A stretch of 12,500 nucleotides of DNA from Chrysomallon squamiferum (taxonomy: Eukaryota > Mollusca > Gastropoda > Neomphalida > Peltospiridae), in NCBI GenBank assembly GCA_012295275.1, contig CM022676.1, positions 8,613,586-8,626,085 on the forward strand. The letters run 5' to 3'. Positions 1-8,121 of the stretch are shown here, piece after piece. A program made the translations under genes and the position numbers. The notes below the pieces were generated by a model. The model saw only the letters and a list, made by a program, of their open reading frames with translations. It had not been told where the DNA came from and did no database searches. Every line of letters starts with the position of its first letter. Position 1 is the stretch's first letter.

Positions 1-551
1 CTAGTGGACATAAACATCTTGGTTTTATTTGTTTTAATTTTTTTGTTTTTTTTTGTTTGTTTGCTCTTCTGACCTTTATGGTAGTTGAAGAGGTTGTTAA
101 ATAAGAGAAGGAAGAAATACAAATATTAGACAAAGGGACTGTTGTGACTTTTTTTCTTTTTTTCTGTCCTGTTTGCCTTAATTTTTCTCTACACAAATGA
201 AAAAGAATGAGCAAAACCCACACACTATTCAAAGCCTGTTATAAGACCTGGAAATCACAGCCATCATAAAATATTTATAGTGTATGGTTGCTAAGTTACA
301 GATTCCTGGAATCTTGTACATATACTTATGATGTACACGTCCATGCTTAATGACTACGTTCACTACAGTTTATGCATATTCATAAAGGTCATTCAGAGGT
401 TGTGGGGGATCAAAGGTCGTTCAGACAGATCATTAAGATTTAAGTTTTCTTTTTCAGAGATAAGACTGTTTAAAACTGTTTTTATTTCTGTTGTTTTTAT
501 TGTCCTGTCCTTATCACCTTATAATTCTTGTTGTTAATGTTGTGTTACTGT
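1..551. other. Unique AT-rich sequence, no gene seen
   Basis: Interrupted T-rich tracts lie near 36-60 and 149-165; the rest is non-repetitive. The 69-codon open frame beginning at 328 has no recognisable domain and no coding-like composition. Confidence 0.6.
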
Positions 552-553
552 TA

Positions 554-589
<36 letters not shown>

Positions 590-658
590 GTAGTAATAGT
601 AATAGAAATAGTAATAGTAATAATAATATGAAGAAGAAGAAGAAGAAGAAGAAGAAGA
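552..658. repeat. Compound microsatellite (AAT)n/(AGT)n-(GAA)n
   Basis: AAT triplets grade into interspersed AGT and GAAAT variants. An abrupt GAA run (about 629-657) closes the block. The GAA part is a pure purine triplet tract. Confidence 0.95.
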
Positions 659-754
659 TTAAAACCAATACATACTCAACACTTCATTTTATTTTACATT
701 CTATAATTCTTGGATATGAATGAACAGTTTATACAGATACCAGTTCTTAAATAC

Positions 755-868
755 ACATCATCATCATCATCATCATGTCATTATCCTTGTTGCTGCTCCT
801 ATGATGATGATCATTATCATATTTATTTTTCTGGTTAGCATCACTGTTAATATCATCATCATCACTAT
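755..868. repeat. Clustered ATC/GAT trinucleotide repeats
   Basis: A run of ATC at about 756-775, then ATGATGATGATCATTATCAT near 800-820 and ATCATCATCATC near 852-865, separated by short unique sequence. It looks like a decayed ATC array with an internal strand switch. Confidence 0.85.
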
Positions 869-1190
869 TATTACAAAGTAAACCGCAATTACAACATAAT
901 TTATAATGGCCATGAAGCAACTACTTTCCAACAATACTGTTATCTAGGAAATCATTTTCCTTTAATATACTAATGTAACCAAATTGATTTAGATAACAAA
1001 AATTAATAATCAGACTGATGTGGTTATATTAATGATATTGATTTGCGGTATTTTTCAAAGTGACTTTTATTTAGTCTGAGACAAGATAAATTTGTAGGTT
1101 CTGGAGGCCAACTTAACTTTATCCTAAGTGTGTCTATCTTGTTATAGACAGTTCTTTATGACTGGTACATCAAAGGCCACAGTGTGTGTT
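869..1190. other. Unique AT-rich sequence, nothing recognised
   Basis: No open frame, repeat or RNA-like structure stands out. Confidence 0.5.
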
Positions 1191-1191
1191 T

Positions 1192-1590
1192 TCATTATTC
1201 ATTTATTCACTTAATCACCAACTTGGCATTTATTCATTCATCCATCCATCCATCTATTCATCTATTCAGTCAGACATTTGCAGTTTCATTCATATATTAT
1301 AAATACATTCACTTAGTTATGTCATTCTTTCATGTGTCCATCCATTCAGTCAGATATGTATGTTTATTCCTGTGTTAATTTAGTCACTGATTTGTTAATT
1401 CATCCACCTATTCAGTCAGACAGACATATACAGTTTCATTTGTATATTAATTCAGTCACCATTATGATTATTCATTCATTCATTTAGTCAGCAATTTGAT
1501 AGTTCATTCATTTGTTTAGTCAGCAATTTGATAATTCATTCAATCATTTAGTCAGCAATTTGATAATCCATTTATTCATTTACAGATTCT
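1192..1590. repeat. ATTC/ATCC-based degenerate satellite with nested units
   Basis: The block is built from ATTC and ATCC tetranucleotides. A higher-order element, TATTCAGTCAGACA followed by CAGTTTCATT, occurs at about 1262-1290 and again at about 1409-1440. A cleaner tandem with a 32-bp unit (TTTAGTCAGCAATTTGATA plus an ATTC spacer) starts at 1483, 1515 and 1547. Confidence 0.85.
1483..1578. repeat. 32-bp tandem repeat, three copies
   Basis: TTTAGTCAGCAATTTGATA begins at 1483, 1515 and 1547, an exact 32-bp period. The inter-core spacer is ATTC-like, so the unit probably grew out of the surrounding tetranucleotide repeat. Confidence 0.85.
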
Positions 1591-1640
1591 TTAATTTCTT
1601 ATTCACTCTTATTTTGCAAAACTGATCTGCAGAATATATA

Positions 1641-1661
1641 TTTTTTTTTTTTTTTTTTTTT
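1641..1661. repeat. Poly(T) tract of about 21 bp
   Basis: Uninterrupted T run following ATATATA. Confidence 0.95.
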
Positions 1662-1925
1662 ATCGAACATGCCTTGGTAGCTGTCCAAATGTGTCTCTTC
1701 GGTACAGTAATTTACAGAGTGATGTTTCCTATACCAGCAAGTTTCTCTGATGATTGTATTGATTTCAGTGGTGTGTTAAATAACTGTGTATTCACACATT
1801 TATCATCTATGACTCAGTACTTAGACTTTTCCAAACTAGTGTGTGACTCACAGAGAAAGAAAAAAAGAAAACAAATCTTCTAATAAAATGAGTCATTTGT
1901 TCTGAGAAAAGGTTTCTGTTCTCCA
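1662..1925. other. Unique sequence, nothing recognised
   Basis: Non-repetitive sequence. A 69-codon open frame (1674-1883) has no family resemblance and ends in a Lys/Arg stretch translated from an A-rich run. Confidence 0.45.
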
Positions 1926-2155
1926 TCATTATTTCTTCTTCTTTCTTTGTTTTTCTTTCATTCATTTCTCTTTTTTTTTTTTATTTTTTCTTTCTGTAAT
2001 GAGAACATTTTTTTTTCTACCATTTTTCATTTGGTCTTCTCTTTGTTCCTGTTTTCATTCAGTGATGAAAGATTCCTGTTTTTTTCTCTCTTTTTTTATA
2101 TTTTATTTCAAGATTCTTTCTCCTTTTCAGACTATTTCTTTTTCTTTCATTTGCC
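1926..2155. repeat. T-rich/pyrimidine low-complexity tract
   Basis: Runs of TTTC, TTTTTT and TCTTTT make up most of this stretch, giving spurious Phe/Ser-rich open frames in two + frames. Confidence 0.85.
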
Positions 2156-2279
2156 AACATACAGATAAAACTGTGAATTTCAAATACCAAACATATGTTT
2201 GCATGAAAATATGTACCTAGTTACACATTGTTCAAAGGATTAAATGCAAAAATAACAAAATTCCTTTTAAAATTAATCT

Positions 2280-2330
2280 AAAAAAAAAAAAAAAAAAAAA
2301 AAATTAAAAAACTAAAAAAAAAAAAAAAAA
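2280..2330. repeat. Two adjacent poly(A) tracts
   Basis: A run of about 24 A (2280-2303), a short TTAAAAAACT break, then about 17 A. No polyadenylation-type retroposed copy was recognised immediately to the left. Confidence 0.9.
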
Positions 2331-2696
2331 TTACATTTAACAGAAATTATCTTCATGAAATGCAGCCATGTTTGTTCACTCTCATTACAAGACATCTCTC
2401 GTCTGTCACCATTAATAATAATAATAATTCAGCAGATTTTGTTGTCATGGTAACTCATTCATGGTCTGGAATATAAATCACCAAGCATGTTTATTGTCAA
2501 GGATGGAGTTGTACATCTTCGTGTCATTCTAGCCCATGTTCTGCTGTGGTTGTGTGTAAAAGTGGTGTCAAGTAGACTCGGGTCATACTTTCTGTGAAGA
2601 TAGGTTTTTCTGGTACAGCCATGTTTAGTTCACGATTGTTAATATGGAGATTAAAACAGGCAGTGCTTGGAATGGGCAATTTTTTGTTCCTTGTTT
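2331..2696. other. Unique sequence with a short AAT run
   Basis: An AAT microsatellite of about five to six units lies at 2412-2428. The remainder is non-repetitive and without a coding signal. Confidence 0.5.
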
Positions 2697-2765
2697 ATAA
2701 CGATGATGAAAATCATGATGGTAATGAGAATGATGATAATCATGAAGATAATGATGATGATGATA
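2697..2765. repeat. GAT/ATG trinucleotide-rich repeat
   Basis: ATGATGAAAATCATGATGG grading to GATGATGATGAT; translates as Met/Ile- or His/Tyr-rich noise on the two strands. Confidence 0.8.
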
Positions 2766-3335
2766 TTTTATAACAGTTTCAGTAATATTACTGTTAGTGT
2801 TAATGTAATGTTGAAAATAATGGTAATAGTAGCAATAATAATGGAAAATGTTTATATCCTTTGTTAATTCATTATTACAAATTTGTTCCTTTATACATTC
2901 ATTCACTTTCTCATTTTTGTTTTTCTCTTTTATGCCCACTACACATCACACTTACCACCAGACCTGTACCAAAGTCACCACAGATCAAACTCTGAAACTT
3001 CTAAAACATATTAGCAATTTTTTAAATTCTTAATCATCCTTCCCATATTTCTGTATGGTACAGTCAAAGGTTTGTGGAAGATAATCAGTTTGTACTCTGT
3101 TCATACAGACTTCTTTACTAGTGCTTATAGGTTCACTGTGGTGCATTGGTCTATAATTGGTCTTCAAAAGTCCAAAGTGAATATTTACTTAGTCTTAATT
3201 CTGTTAAAGTGTTTGAGGATATGAATATTGGTCATTATATACAATGTTAATTAATATTTAGGCATAGTTTAATCTATTGTATTAAGTTGGGAATTTATTA
3301 ATTTTTTTGAGAAGAAATGAATTTAATTATAATTA
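2766..3335. other. Unique AT-rich sequence, nothing recognised
   Basis: No repeat array, RNA-like fold or supported open frame. Confidence 0.5.
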
Positions 3336-3560
3336 AGATCATATATATATATGATGTATTTATGTATGTATAAATTTAAAAAAATAAGGAGAGAAATAAA
3401 AATAAAAAAGAAAGAACAAAATAAATAATTGAAAAAAACCCAGATGAAAATTAGATACACACAAATGCTTCATGTTTCAGAATCATCAATCTCATTTATC
3501 CTGAACCATTCAGAATCTTTTTTTTTTTTTTTTTTATAAATAAAACATACAAAAAAACCA
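3336..3560. repeat. AT-rich low-complexity block
   Basis: (AT)n at about 3340-3354, A-rich AAATAAAAATAAAAAA-type sequence to 3440, and a T run at about 3520-3536. Confidence 0.8.
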
Positions 3561-3626
3561 CCACCACCAAATGCACCCATTAACATGCATATCAATTGTT
3601 TAGTCATGAAACAAAAACCATAGTCA

Positions 3627-3636
3627 GTCAGTCAGT
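3627..3636. repeat. Short (GTCA)n run
   Basis: A few tandem TCAG/GTCA units (within about 3622-3637) immediately left of the CpG-retaining patch. Confidence 0.6.
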
Positions 3637-3640
3637 CCAT

Positions 3641-3868
3641 CCCTCGTTTGTTTGAGCTTGCAAGCGATCCGCGGAGAAAACCGTCCCGAATACACGGGCT
3701 GCGTGCAGAAAGTCGAACAAAGTATTGATCAGCTTTTGACTGGAGAATCGTGTTTATTAATTTACTACTGGCTAGCAGTTGTATTATTCAGCTGCTGGCT
3801 TTGCAGAGTGTTCTTAATGAGCGCTTTCTGTGTTGCACAGGAGAAAATTGCATGGTAATTTGGTTGCA
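3641..3868. other. GC- and CpG-retaining unique patch of unknown identity
   Basis: About eleven CpG dinucleotides occur in about 180 bp, in an otherwise CpG-poor intron. Perfect palindromes GCTTGCAAGC (3656-3665) and TCCGCGGA (3668-3675) lie at its left end. A + frame is open from about 3652 to 3858, starting with a hydrophilic part (ENRPEYTGCVQKVEQSIDQLL) and followed by a hydrophobic Leu/Trp/Cys-rich part. It has no ATG near the start and I recognise no family. The patch ends in an ATT microsatellite and T run, as some retroelement 3' ends do. It could be an inserted element fragment, a conserved noncoding element or chance. Confidence 0.35.
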
Positions 3869-3902
3869 GTATTATTATTATTATTATTATTTTTTTTTTT
3901 TC
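3869..3902. repeat. (ATT)n followed by poly(T)
   Basis: About seven ATT units run directly into a T run of about 13. Confidence 0.95.
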
Positions 3903-4049
3903 TTCTCTCTCTGCCCATTGTTGGTCAGTTGTGAGAACTGAGGTGTAAGACCCAGCTGGGTTTTAAAGTAGCCAGATTTTTTCCCTTTGTTCTCTGTGAG
4001 TGGTGCAAGAGATACTGATGATGATGTGTGTCATCAGGAACTTTTCAGA

Positions 4050-4199
4050 GAGGGCAGTTGAAAGAGAGAAAGAGAGGTGGGCAACTGAGTGAGTGAGAGA
4101 GAGAGATAGATGGGAAGATTGTAAAGGAAGGAAAGAGAGAAAAAAGACAGAAAAGAAAGAAAAAACGAAAGAAAAGTGGGAGAGAGAAAGACACAGAAA
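4050..4199. repeat. Purine (GA/GAAA) tract of about 150 bp
   Basis: Nearly all purine on the + strand (GAGAGAGA, GGAAGGAAAG, AAAGAAAGAAAA). Opposite-strand translations are Ser/Leu/Phe noise. Confidence 0.88.
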
Positions 4200-4214
4200 T
4201 AATAATGATGATGA

Positions 4215-4310
4215 TACAACATGTAATGTCAACCTCCAAAAGGATTTGAACCAAAGGTCCCCCACTTGAGAACTAATCTCTCATCTTGGCTTGTGAATGG
4301 TGGGTTGGAA
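4215..4310 (-). mobile_element. Possible tRNA-derived SINE relic
   Basis: Read on the minus strand, GGTTCAAATCC (4242-4252) fits a pol III B-box (GWTCRANNC). It is followed by TTTTGGAGGTTGACATTACA, which resembles the B-box-proximal part of cephalopod SINEs as I remember it (GTTCAAATTCC, then GAGGTCGACTTTGCC). Upstream, TGAGA-GATTAGT-TCTCA can form a 5-bp stem with a 7-nt loop like an anticodon arm. No clear A-box or tail was found and the T-stem is broken, so if real it is old and truncated. Confidence 0.35.
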
Positions 4311-4578
4311 AATAAAAAATAAAAATATTGCATATAGGAACTAACTCTTTCATCACAAATCAAAAATGCAATAACAATTTGACCCAAAATAATCTATCAC
4401 AATTTCAGTGATGACAAAGATGCTGAGAGAAAATAGGTAATAGTTCTTTCATTATTTTTAATGGCCATTAAAGTCAGGCTGTAATTTACATTCTTCATTT
4501 AATAACTTGTTCCAGAATCTTTTATAGGCAGTTTATTTAGGCCTGGTTTATTGAACTACAGGATGCAGTGGTTAAACT
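4311..4578. other. Unique AT-rich sequence, nothing recognised
   Basis: No coding signal or repeat array. Confidence 0.45.
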
Positions 4579-4580
4579 GT

Positions 4581-4712
4581 CTGTGTCTATATGTGTGGTG
4601 TGTGGTTTGTGGTGTGTCTGTGTCTATATGTGTGGTGTGTGGTTTGTGGTGTGTCTGTGTCTATATGTGTGGTGTGTGGTTTGTGGTGTGTCTGTGTGTG
4701 TGTTTGTGTGTT
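4581..4712. repeat. 37-bp GT-rich minisatellite, three copies plus a partial
   Basis: The unit beginning CTGTGTCTATATGTGTGG starts at 4581, 4618 and 4655, an exact 37-bp period with no visible mismatch. A fourth start at 4692 dissolves into (TG)n. Open frames here (CVVCGVSVSI repeats) are a translation of the repeat. Confidence 0.95.
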
Positions 4713-4789
4713 TTGCTCTTTCAGTTTACTCTGTTATTTTCTTTCCACTTTCCATCTCCATAATATATAATGTAGGTATTATTAAGTAT

Positions 4790-4790
<1 letters not shown>

Positions 4791-4822
<32 letters not shown>
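4791..4822. repeat. Poly(T) tract of about 32 bp
   Basis: The longest homopolymer in the window, followed by GTAGCACA. Confidence 0.95.
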
Positions 4823-4823
<1 letters not shown>

Positions 4824-5044
4824 TAGCACATTTACTACAGTTTCAACTGTTAGAGTTTAAAACAATGTAATTCTATCAGTGTTGATACAATAACAAATTA
4901 GTGTATTACAGGAAACAGTCTAGACTAGAATGTTTAACATTAAAAACATATGTCATGTTAATTGTAACCATACTGTTTGTTTAATGTTAATTTTAGATTA
5001 GTGTAAACCTTTGGTTACTTCACCCTTATTTCCAGCTTGTTGAG
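4823..5044. other. Unique sequence with an imperfect inverted repeat
   Basis: TTAACATTAAA at 4934-4944 is the exact reverse complement of TTTAATGTTAA at 4980-4990, and a 10-bp palindrome AGTCTAGACT sits at 4917-4926. A hairpin is possible, but terminal repeats and target-site duplication are not evident. Confidence 0.5.
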
Positions 5045-5690
5045 TTTTTTGTTTTTGTTTTTGATCTTTTTTTTTTCTTTTTTTTCTTTTTTTTTATATC
5101 TTGCAAGTTCAGATTCTGACCTACAGCTAGGTACATAGGTTAATTATAAATAAACAGAAACTTAATAATTAAAGCAGAAGCTTGTATTCACAGTGCATCC
5201 TAACTCCTGTGTGTAAAGATGGATTTAAAATGTCCTATTTATGTTAATGGACAGAGTTGTTTTAGTAATAACCTGCAAATGGCTTGATGTCTCATACATT
5301 AAAACAAGAAATATAAATAATGTTTAAAATTATAATATACTGAGGTCTCACTAAAAAAATGTTTTTTTTAATTTCTAGTTTATTTTATAATTTTGTTTCT
5401 TTTTTCTTTTTCATCTTCATCATCATCATTTTTTTTTTTTTTTTTTTTTGATTAATCTCACTTGTTTATTTGTTGCTTTTTTTGTTGTTGTTTTTTTGTT
5501 ATTGTTTTCCTTGTTTGTTTTTAACTAATTTTAATTTCATTTTTACCTATTTATTTGTCGGTTTTATTATTTGTTTTCTTTATTTTTAAAAATGTTTTTT
5601 ATATATTTATTTATTAAAATCTTCTTTTTTCATTTGCTTTTTATTTTTTTTTTTTTTTATTTATTCATTCATTCATTCATTCAGTTGTTC
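5045..5690. repeat. T-rich low-complexity region with embedded unique segment
   Basis: T-rich runs at about 5045-5098 and 5385-5660 (including T runs near 5429-5449 and 5646-5659), then ATTC units at about 5665-5683. The intervening 5100-5340 is unique AT-rich sequence with no gene seen. Confidence 0.75.
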
Positions 5691-6108
5691 CCTCTTATTT
5701 CCTTTTGCAAACACTCAAAATTTTCAGAAGTCACTTCTTCTTTCATCCCGTTGATAGTGCTTTCCGACTTCCCCTCATTACTGCTGGCAGGCAGGAAACA
5801 GTTTTCTCTGTAATAACTTTAATAAATATAATGAGCTCGTTTATACAGAGCTCGTTTTGAATCTATTCACATGTAAATACTGAAGTTTAGGAGGTATTAG
5901 TAAAAGTATTGTTCCTCAAAGCTGTAAAAATGGACTTGGTTTCGGTTAATTAATTTTATTACTCTGCAAGTGAATTAACAGGAATTTTAGGTCAATATAT
6001 TTTGTTATTGCTATGGCTGTTTTCATGGTGGCTTGGATTAATAAAGAAAGTATTCTTTATAGGGTACATATATAATTAAGTTGAAAGATAAATTAGGTAC
6101 AGGAATCA
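5691..6108. other. Unique AT-rich sequence, nothing recognised
   Basis: A small direct repeat of GAGCTCGTTT lies near 5833 and 5850. No coding signal. Confidence 0.45.
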
Positions 6109-6560
6109 ATATGCACTGTTTTAATTCAAATTTTTAAAAGAAATGTTCATTAATTTTTTGTTTGTTGTTTATATAAATTATTTGAAAGGTTAATTTGACA
6201 CCACACTATTCACTGTTTTCAAGTTTAAAACACTTTATTCAGTATGGTTAAATGTTTTTGTAATGGCTGGGAAAGTGCTTTTTGAGTGTATACAATTCAT
6301 TTGATTGTATTTCATACAGCAGTATTCACTGTTTCAGTTTGTTTAAAATTTTTATTAATTAATTTATTCTGTATGGTTAAATGCTTTCATGGTTGCTGGG
6401 AAAAATGCTCTTTGTAGTGTATATGTAATTCTGTAAATGTAAGATAAATTTAGCTCAGCAATATTCACCGTCTTAAATGAAATTTAAGAATTATTCTACA
6501 TGGTTCGAAATGTTCATAATGTCCTGGAAGGTGACGTTTGTTGTATATGTATATAATCCA
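6109..6560. repeat. Decayed tandem repeat, units of about 115-140 bp
   Basis: TATTCACTGTTT/TATTCACCGTCT begins at 6207, 6323 and 6462. Each is followed in the same order by TTATTC(A/T)GTATGGTTAAATG or a relative, then TGGCTGGGAAA/TGCTGGGAAA/TCCTGGAAGG, then TGTATA. A weaker unit (ATGCACTGTTTTAATTC) begins near 6109. The shared order of three sub-motifs with diverged sequence supports an old tandem duplication. Confidence 0.7.
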
Positions 6561-6893
6561 TGTTTTAATTAAGAGTTAAACCAGATTCATTAATTTATTC
6601 ATAACAATTTTCCCTGTAAGAGACCCAACAGCTAATGTACTACTGTGCTTATTAGTCTATATATTTATTGCTGTATCACAAAGCATCCAATGTCAGTTCA
6701 TCATTAATGTTGTTATTAAAATAATCCATCGTTAGTTGTTTGTAAAGTATATTTTAAAATGTTAATTATCTTGTAACTCACAGCTTTTTTTTGTTCTGTT
6801 GAGTTATCTTCAAATTTTCATTCATGTATTCAGTTGTAAAAGAGGCAGTAAAGAGCTCTTATCTAAAAACTAAATACAGTATGTGAAGAAAAT
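6561..6893. other. Unique AT-rich sequence, nothing recognised
   Basis: No repeat array, open frame or RNA-like structure seen. Confidence 0.45.
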
Positions 6894-6895
6894 TT

Positions 6896-6915
6896 AAAAA
6901 AAAAAAAAAAAAAAA
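6896..6915. repeat. Poly(A) tract of about 20 bp
   Basis: Uninterrupted A run following AAATTTA. Confidence 0.9.
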
Positions 6916-7032
6916 GATGGTTTTAGAAATAGCAATATCATTTAAATGTTACAGCTGTTAAAATCTTATATCAGTAAATTTAAATTACTCTGAGTGAGGA
7001 AATGGAATGGTTTAGTGATCATTATAAGCACC

Positions 7033-7100
7033 AAATAAATCAATAAATCAATAGGAAAATAAAACAAAATAAATAAATAAATAAATAAATAAATAAAAAT
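7033..7100. repeat. (AAAT)n-type repeat
   Basis: AAATCAATAAATCAATAGG grading into pure AAAT/AATA units from about 7066 to 7098. Confidence 0.9.
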
Positions 7101-7199
7101 AAAATTATATTACAACATACAGGTTATCTCACTGTATTCTGCTTTTGAAATTGCTATAAAAATATCTTGACCACTTCTCACAAAGAAGTTGGGTTCACT

Positions 7200-7250
7200 A
7201 TTTTTTTTTTTTTTTTAAATTGGCATTTGCTTTTCTGCTTTTTTTTTTTT
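7200..7250. repeat. Two poly(T) tracts
   Basis: T runs at about 7201-7216 and 7240-7250 separated by unique sequence. Confidence 0.85.
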
Positions 7251-7287
7251 ACTGATTATAATTAAAGAAAAAAACACAAGGAAGTTT

Positions 7288-7530
7288 TGTGGTTATAATT
7301 AACAGTATATTTAGGGAGGTTATCATTAACAGGAAGGGGTATCTTTAAATTTAGCAGATTATCACTGTTATTTAGGGTTATCTCTCTATACTGGTAAAGT
7401 TTTATCTTCCCAGTGGGATAAAGTTATCTTCATGTTGCAAGAGAGTTACCTCCAAATTAGGTATGTCTTATCACCAAGCTTGGGAGGGTTAAAATCTCCA
7501 TGTTAAGCAGAGAAGGGGGTTATCTCCTAC
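7288..7530. repeat. Decayed short-period repeat with GGTTATCT core
   Basis: Cores related to GGTTATCT/C begin near 7291, 7318, 7337, 7356, 7376, 7400, 7422, 7445, 7461, 7487 and 7518. Examples are GGTTATCAT, GGGTATCTT, GGGTTATCTC, AAGTTATCTT, AGTTACCTCC and GGGTTATCTCC. Spacing is mostly 19-24 bp. Inter-core sequence is poorly conserved, so the array is old. Confidence 0.6.
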
Positions 7531-8100
7531 TACAGTACTTATTGGTATTCTGCTTTGGTAATGCGCAGTGATTTATAACATCCAATCAGATGCCAGAACA
7601 CTAAGCTTTTCTTTGTCTTGTTAATATTGATTGGCTGATCGATAATTCTTAAGGTTGTTATTTCTCCCGCTATGGTCCTTTTCAGATTTTGTTTTCCCCG
7701 ATTCCTTGCCATACGGCTCAAGTCCAGCAGCAGTGTCTTTGGAAGCTATTTATTTTATCTTTATTCGAGGAAGTCCAGAATCAATACCCTTGTATTACCA
7801 CTGAGCTAGTAAATGCAAGCTTTTTCGATTTAGTATTAATTAATTGGTGATGGTGGTGAAGAATTGTGGTACATAATAAATAAAACAGCAGGGTTTGCTC
7901 AGCGGGAGGTCAAGTTTTCTTTGTCAACTAGGTAGAATATGGATTCACGACTCGAGTGACAACATCGTCTGGGCTGATGGTGAAAGCACTTAGGTTCCTG
8001 TTGATGTTGGGAATAAATAAGAGTTTTGAAAAGATATATAAATAAAATAGCGTTGTTGACCGTAGTCTGAGATTTTCAGTTTGTGTCCTGGAATGGTGTC
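7531..8100. other. CpG-retaining unique stretch, no gene recognised
   Basis: Higher complexity than its surroundings, with scattered CpGs (ATGCGCAG, CCCGC, TTCGAGG, CACGACTCGAG, CATCGTC, GACCGTAG). A minus-strand open frame of 60 codons (7539-7721), rich in Lys/Arg/Ile, matches no family I know and is probably chance. CCAATCA (7580) and its reverse complement TGATTGG (7628) occur 41 bp apart, but no promoter elements accompany them. Confidence 0.4.
7755..7818 (-). mobile_element. Possible degenerate tRNA-like/SINE head (A-box)
   Basis: On the minus strand, TAGCTCAGTGG fits the pol III A-box TRGYNNANNNG exactly and looks like a tRNA D-arm. A perfect 5-bp hairpin AATAC-AAGG-GTATT follows immediately. 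CCTCGAATAA about 40 nt further on is a weak B-box/T-loop match, at a spacing shorter than in a real tRNA. No acceptor stem pairing is evident, so a functional tRNA gene is not supported. Confidence 0.3.
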
Positions 8101-8121
8101 TTTTTTTTTTTTTTTTTTTTT
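8101..8121. repeat. Poly(T) tract abutting the 71-bp array
   Basis: A run of about 21 T leading directly into ACAGTGTGTGG, the first unit of the minisatellite. Confidence 0.9.

Noticed and set aside
2625-2939. Minus-strand 104-codon frame with His/Tyr-rich run
   Set aside because: The His/Tyr run is the GAT/ATG microsatellite on the other strand; nothing else in the frame looks coding.
3657-3854. CpG-rich patch as an alternatively spliced cassette exon of the APP-like gene
   Set aside because: Although its 198-nt length is a multiple of three, inserted at a phase-1 junction it reads into a TGA (AGC TTT TGA near 3737), and its open frame would need a different phase.
4917-4990. MITE or other terminal-inverted-repeat transposon
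   Set aside because: The inverted repeats are only about 11 bp, AT-rich and internal, with no flanking target-site duplication seen.
7539-7721. Minus-strand 60-codon Lys/Arg-rich open frame
   Set aside because: No recognisable family, no supporting signals, and within the length expected by chance for this composition.
7795-7812. A functional tRNA gene
   Set aside because: Only the D-arm-like A-box is good; acceptor stem, anticodon arm and correctly spaced T-loop are missing.
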